This document shows, piece by piece, positions 61,926 through 64,000 of a stretch of 64,000 nt of DNA (positions are counted from its first letter, which is position 1; each line of letters opens with the position of its first letter). The DNA is from Lewinellaceae bacterium (GTDB lineage: Bacteria; Bacteroidota; Bacteroidia; Chitinophagales; Saprospiraceae). The translations under genes and the position numbers were made by a program. Location: positions 1 through 64,000 of the forward strand of contig JACJYQ010000009.1 of the NCBI GenBank assembly GCA_020636025.1. The letters run 5' to 3'. The notes under the pieces are model-generated. The model made no database searches. It was not told the origin of the DNA and saw only the letters and a program-made list of their open reading frames with translations.

Positions 61926-62774
61926 TCAGGATTTGGAGTTGCGGATCCGTTTCAAAATTCTGTTCATACCTCGCTCAAACTGTTCTTCCGATACCTCATG
62001 ACCATTGTCAAGGTTCACCATCCGAACACTCTTCATCTTTTCGATAATCAAACTGAGCTGATTTTTGGCATTGTTCAGGCGATTCAGATCAAGCTGAAAA
62101 TGCCGGGCATCGCCACCGGAGTTCAGCGCTTTTTGTACATTGATCTGTGTCTTTTTAATGTGCTCATTCAGGAAGTCAAGCGACTCAAAGTAATAATCGG
62201 GATCAAGCACCTTGTGATCCAAACTCACGGGAATTACCTTGGTTTCTGAAATTCTGTCCAACACAATATCGAGGGCTGCCTCTCCATTTCGCCAACTGTT
62301 ACTTAAACTATCGCTGGAGATGACCGCCAGAATGTAGTCCGATTCTTTAATTGATTTATTGACGAACCCTTCGATGTTCTCCCCAAGCTCCATATCATCA
62401 TTGGTAATCACACGGATGTCATTTTGAAGTAGAAAATCCCTCATTTTATTGGCTGTATCCTTGTCGTCATCAGCATCCGGGCTATACGTAATATACACCA
62501 AAGGAGAATCTGCAGGGGGGGTAGATGTTGCCGTTTTTTCAAGGTCAAAATCGCCATTTTCGACTTTGCCGGCCAACTCAAGCGCGGCGAAATTTACCCT
62601 TGCCTGAATTCTGTTCCACTCGGAAAAATCCATCAGGTTGAGGCCGTATTGTTTTTTGCCACTGGAATATTGAGCCAATAGCAAGGTGGCCTCATCCGGC
62701 ACTCTTGTTGCAAGCAGTTGCAAGGCGCTTTCGGTATCGCCACGAGATATTAATTGCTGTACTTCACTTTTCAT
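61926..62774 (-). CDS. EAD11-like/TIR domain effector protein
   Basis: 282 aa. Residues 1-70 (LISRGDTESALQLLATRVPD, LLLAQYSSGKKQYGLNLMDF, NRIQARVNFAALEL) resemble effector-associated domain 11, an adaptor common in Bacteroidota conflict proteins. Residues ~92-200 are a TIR domain. VYITYSPDADD opens it, and SNSWRNGEAALD holds Trp followed four residues later by Glu, the spacing of the catalytic glutamate of NAD-cleaving TIRs. A helical C-terminal region follows. The start is supported by a TACCTTTG box at 62811-62818, ~35 nt upstream. Likely role: NAD-depleting defence effector coupled to the AbiGi-like protein (inference). Confidence 0.85.
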   Translation of the reverse strand: MKSEVQQLISRGDTESALQLLATRVPDEATLLLAQYSSGKKQYGLNLMDFSEWNRIQARVNFAALELAGKVENGDFDLEKTATSTPPADSPLVYITYSPDADDDKDTANKMRDFLLQNDIRVITNDDMELGENIEGFVNKSIKESDYILAVISSDSLSNSWRNGEAALDIVLDRISETKVIPVSLDHKVLDPDYYFESLDFLNEHIKKTQINVQKALNSGGDARHFQLDLNRLNNAKNQLSLIIEKMKSVRMVNLDNGHEVSEEQFERGMNRILKRIRNSKS

Positions 62775-62810
62775 TCGTGTTCCGGAGAAAAATTGTTTGC
62801 TGAATTATGC

Positions 62811-62818
62811 CAAAGGTA
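62811..62818 (-). promoter_or_regulatory. -7 box (TACCTTTG) of the TIR/AbiGi operon
   Basis: Exact TAnnTTTG match on the minus strand, 37 nt before the TIR gene start. No good -33 TTG was found. Confidence 0.5.
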
Positions 62819-62865
62819 GTGATTAGACAATTTAATTTACTGACTATCCGGTTATTGGCTGCTTG

Positions 62866-62907
62866 AATGAACAATGAACAATGAACAACGAACAATGAAC
62901 AATGAAT
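62866..62907 (+). repeat. 7-bp tandem repeat (AATGAAC)n
   Basis: Six copies of AATGAAC with one AACGAAC variant and a terminal AATGAAT. Related inverted sequence lies at 60950-60974, at the other end of the TIR/AbiGi module. Confidence 0.85.
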
Positions 62908-62983
62908 GATGAAGTAGATTAAAGAGTAAAGGCTGTATGCATCCAACTGTTTTTAACGCTGATAAATGTATGAATCCAGTCAG

Positions 62984-64000
62984 TAGTGTCCGGTTATAAG
63001 TCAAAGAGAATCAATTGATTAGGATTATCGGGGTTTTCGTTTTTGTAATTTGGGTTCGTAAGTAATTGATTTACAGGTGTTTTGTCGAAAGCTGATACGC
63101 TTAAAATTTGTAACATTTCGTTCATGCTTATAGAGATTTGATGGGTTTGTCGCAAAATCGCCACCAGAACATAGGTGCAAACAGCCACCCAGATTTGAGT
63201 TTTGACAGCATTTGAACTTTCGCCCCAAAACACCTTTATCCGTAAGTGCTGCTTGACCCATTTGAAAAACAGTTCGATCTGCCATCGGTATTTGTATAGC
63301 AGAGTGATTTGGATAGCTTCCACATCAAAATTATTGGTAAGAAAAACGAATGTTTTATCATGTTCTTTGTCATAATATTTGATTCTTCGCAAATTATCAG
63401 GGTAGTCTAGTGAGGCATAGTAGTTCTTTAATCGAATGGTCTGATCACATCTCAGTCCAGTGGTTTTATCCACGGTGTTGGAATAAATGCGTTCAAAGGC
63501 AAGATTTTTTTTCTTTGCCCGTGTTACAAAGTAGGCTCCTGGTAATGAATATAGTTTAGCCGAATCCAATCCAGGTAACCTCTGTCCATGATGTAAAAGC
63601 TTCTTTTTCGAAGTCCAGAATGTCTAATACATTCACATCGTGGAACAATCCATCCGTTATGTGGATAAAGCACGGCACTTGACAACGAATATCAAAAAGC
63701 GTATGCAATTTCACTGCAGCCTTGTGCTTGCGGAATTTGGCCCACCAAAACCTCGAGGCACAAATCAATGGTGGTGGAATCCAGGGCATAAATGGAATTA
63801 TCCAAATCGACCTCTTCCAAAATTGTTCCTGCATACAAATCCCGGGCTTTTTGAATTAGAGCTTGTGCCAGATCGGCGTAAATACGCCAATCGCGTTGTT
63901 CATTCGCATCGGCAAGTGTACTACGGCTTACTCCTTTGGTTAACCCCAAGTGATACAACTTGGAATTATGCGCTTGAAGACAAACGACAATATCGCGAAG
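62984..64000 (-). mobile_element. IS4-family insertion sequence, decayed, truncated by window edge
   Basis: The transposase remnant begins at 62994. The preceding TAGTGTCCGGTTATAAG (62984-63000) looks like the terminal inverted repeat on this side; the other end lies outside the window, so the repeat cannot be confirmed. Confidence 0.65.
62994..64000 (-). pseudogene. IS4-family transposase, frameshifted
   Basis: The reading frame continues from beyond the window edge. Fragments in order: YHLGLTKGVSRSTLADANEQ and YALDSTTIDLCL (catalytic Asp region) in one frame, then WWAKFRKHKAAVKLHTLFD in a second, then YIMDRGYLD (second Asp) in a third. The 62994-63569 frame carries AYFVTRAKK and the Y-x2-R-x3-E-x6-K signature in YKYRWQIELFFKWVK. 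At least three frameshifts are visible: near 63740, in a T run near 63588, and at a GGATT tandem duplication near 63567. The gene cannot make an intact enzyme, so the copy is immobile unless helped in trans. Confidence 0.88.

Noticed and set aside
62578..62600. CAAGCGCGGCG match to the REP-like family inside the TIR gene
   Set aside because: A short match within coding sequence without the partner arm; most likely chance.
1..64000. tRNA or rRNA genes
   Set aside because: No T-loop/anticodon arrangement or rRNA-like sequence was recognised by eye; tRNAscan-SE would be decisive.

Overview
This 64 kb window comes from a Bacteroidota chromosome, most likely Saprospirales/Saprospiraceae or a close relative. 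The evidence is two giant type IX secretion (T9SS) cargo proteins, one with a type A and one with a type B (CHU_C-like) C-terminal sorting domain, a PorP/SprF protein, an OmpA/PD40 protein and GldD. GH3, DUF3667 and DUF1990 proteins fit the same group, as do promoters of the form TTG-N17-23-TAnnTTTG. Housekeeping genes (valS, truB, gltX, a NifU-like gene, terC) are interleaved with lineage-specific genes. No tRNA, rRNA or CRISPR array was found.

Layout. 0-8.8 kb: patatin-like lipase, an Asp-box T9SS protein, NifU-like protein, then a ~500-aa helical-repeat protein flanked by two small secreted proteins that share a C-terminal LDGNP tail. 8.8-15 kb: valS, a lipoprotein, a second ~500-aa paralogue and a small cysteine-containing protein. 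15.3-29.1 kb: one 4594-codon T9SS adhesin with six ~1.01-kb tandem modules (SdrD_B-like plus GEVED-like). 29-36 kb: a histidine-rich protein with a membrane partner, a LuxR-type regulator and a large protein with apparent triple repeats. 36-42 kb: DUF3667, truB, YndJ-like, DUF1990, polysaccharide deacetylase, gltX. 42.3-53.5 kb: giant CHU_C adhesin, PorP/SprF and OmpA/PD40 proteins, a T9SS surface-anchoring cluster. 53.5-60.9 kb: phosphoesterase, TerC, GH3, GldD, DNA/RNA endonuclease. 61-64 kb: a two-gene module in which an EAD11-like/TIR protein precedes an AbiGi-family protein, next to a decayed IS4-family element that runs off the window.

Intergenic space is rich in short dispersed repeats of at least seven kinds: 24-bp ATTAGCTAATT arrays, REP/REPIN-like palindromes, AGCCCTGAAGGGGCG pairs, ATATCCAACAAGG pairs, a 7-bp AATGAAC array, a TATATCGGATTTTG element and a 14-bp satellite. 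Many sit directly at stop codons and some supply the stop codon itself.

Best candidates for something undescribed: (1) the TIR + AbiGi module, since AbiGi is normally paired with an AbiGii nucleotidyltransferase-like toxin; (2) the ~500-aa helical-repeat family with LDGNP-tailed secreted peptides. Functional statements about both are inference from sequence resemblance made without database searches.
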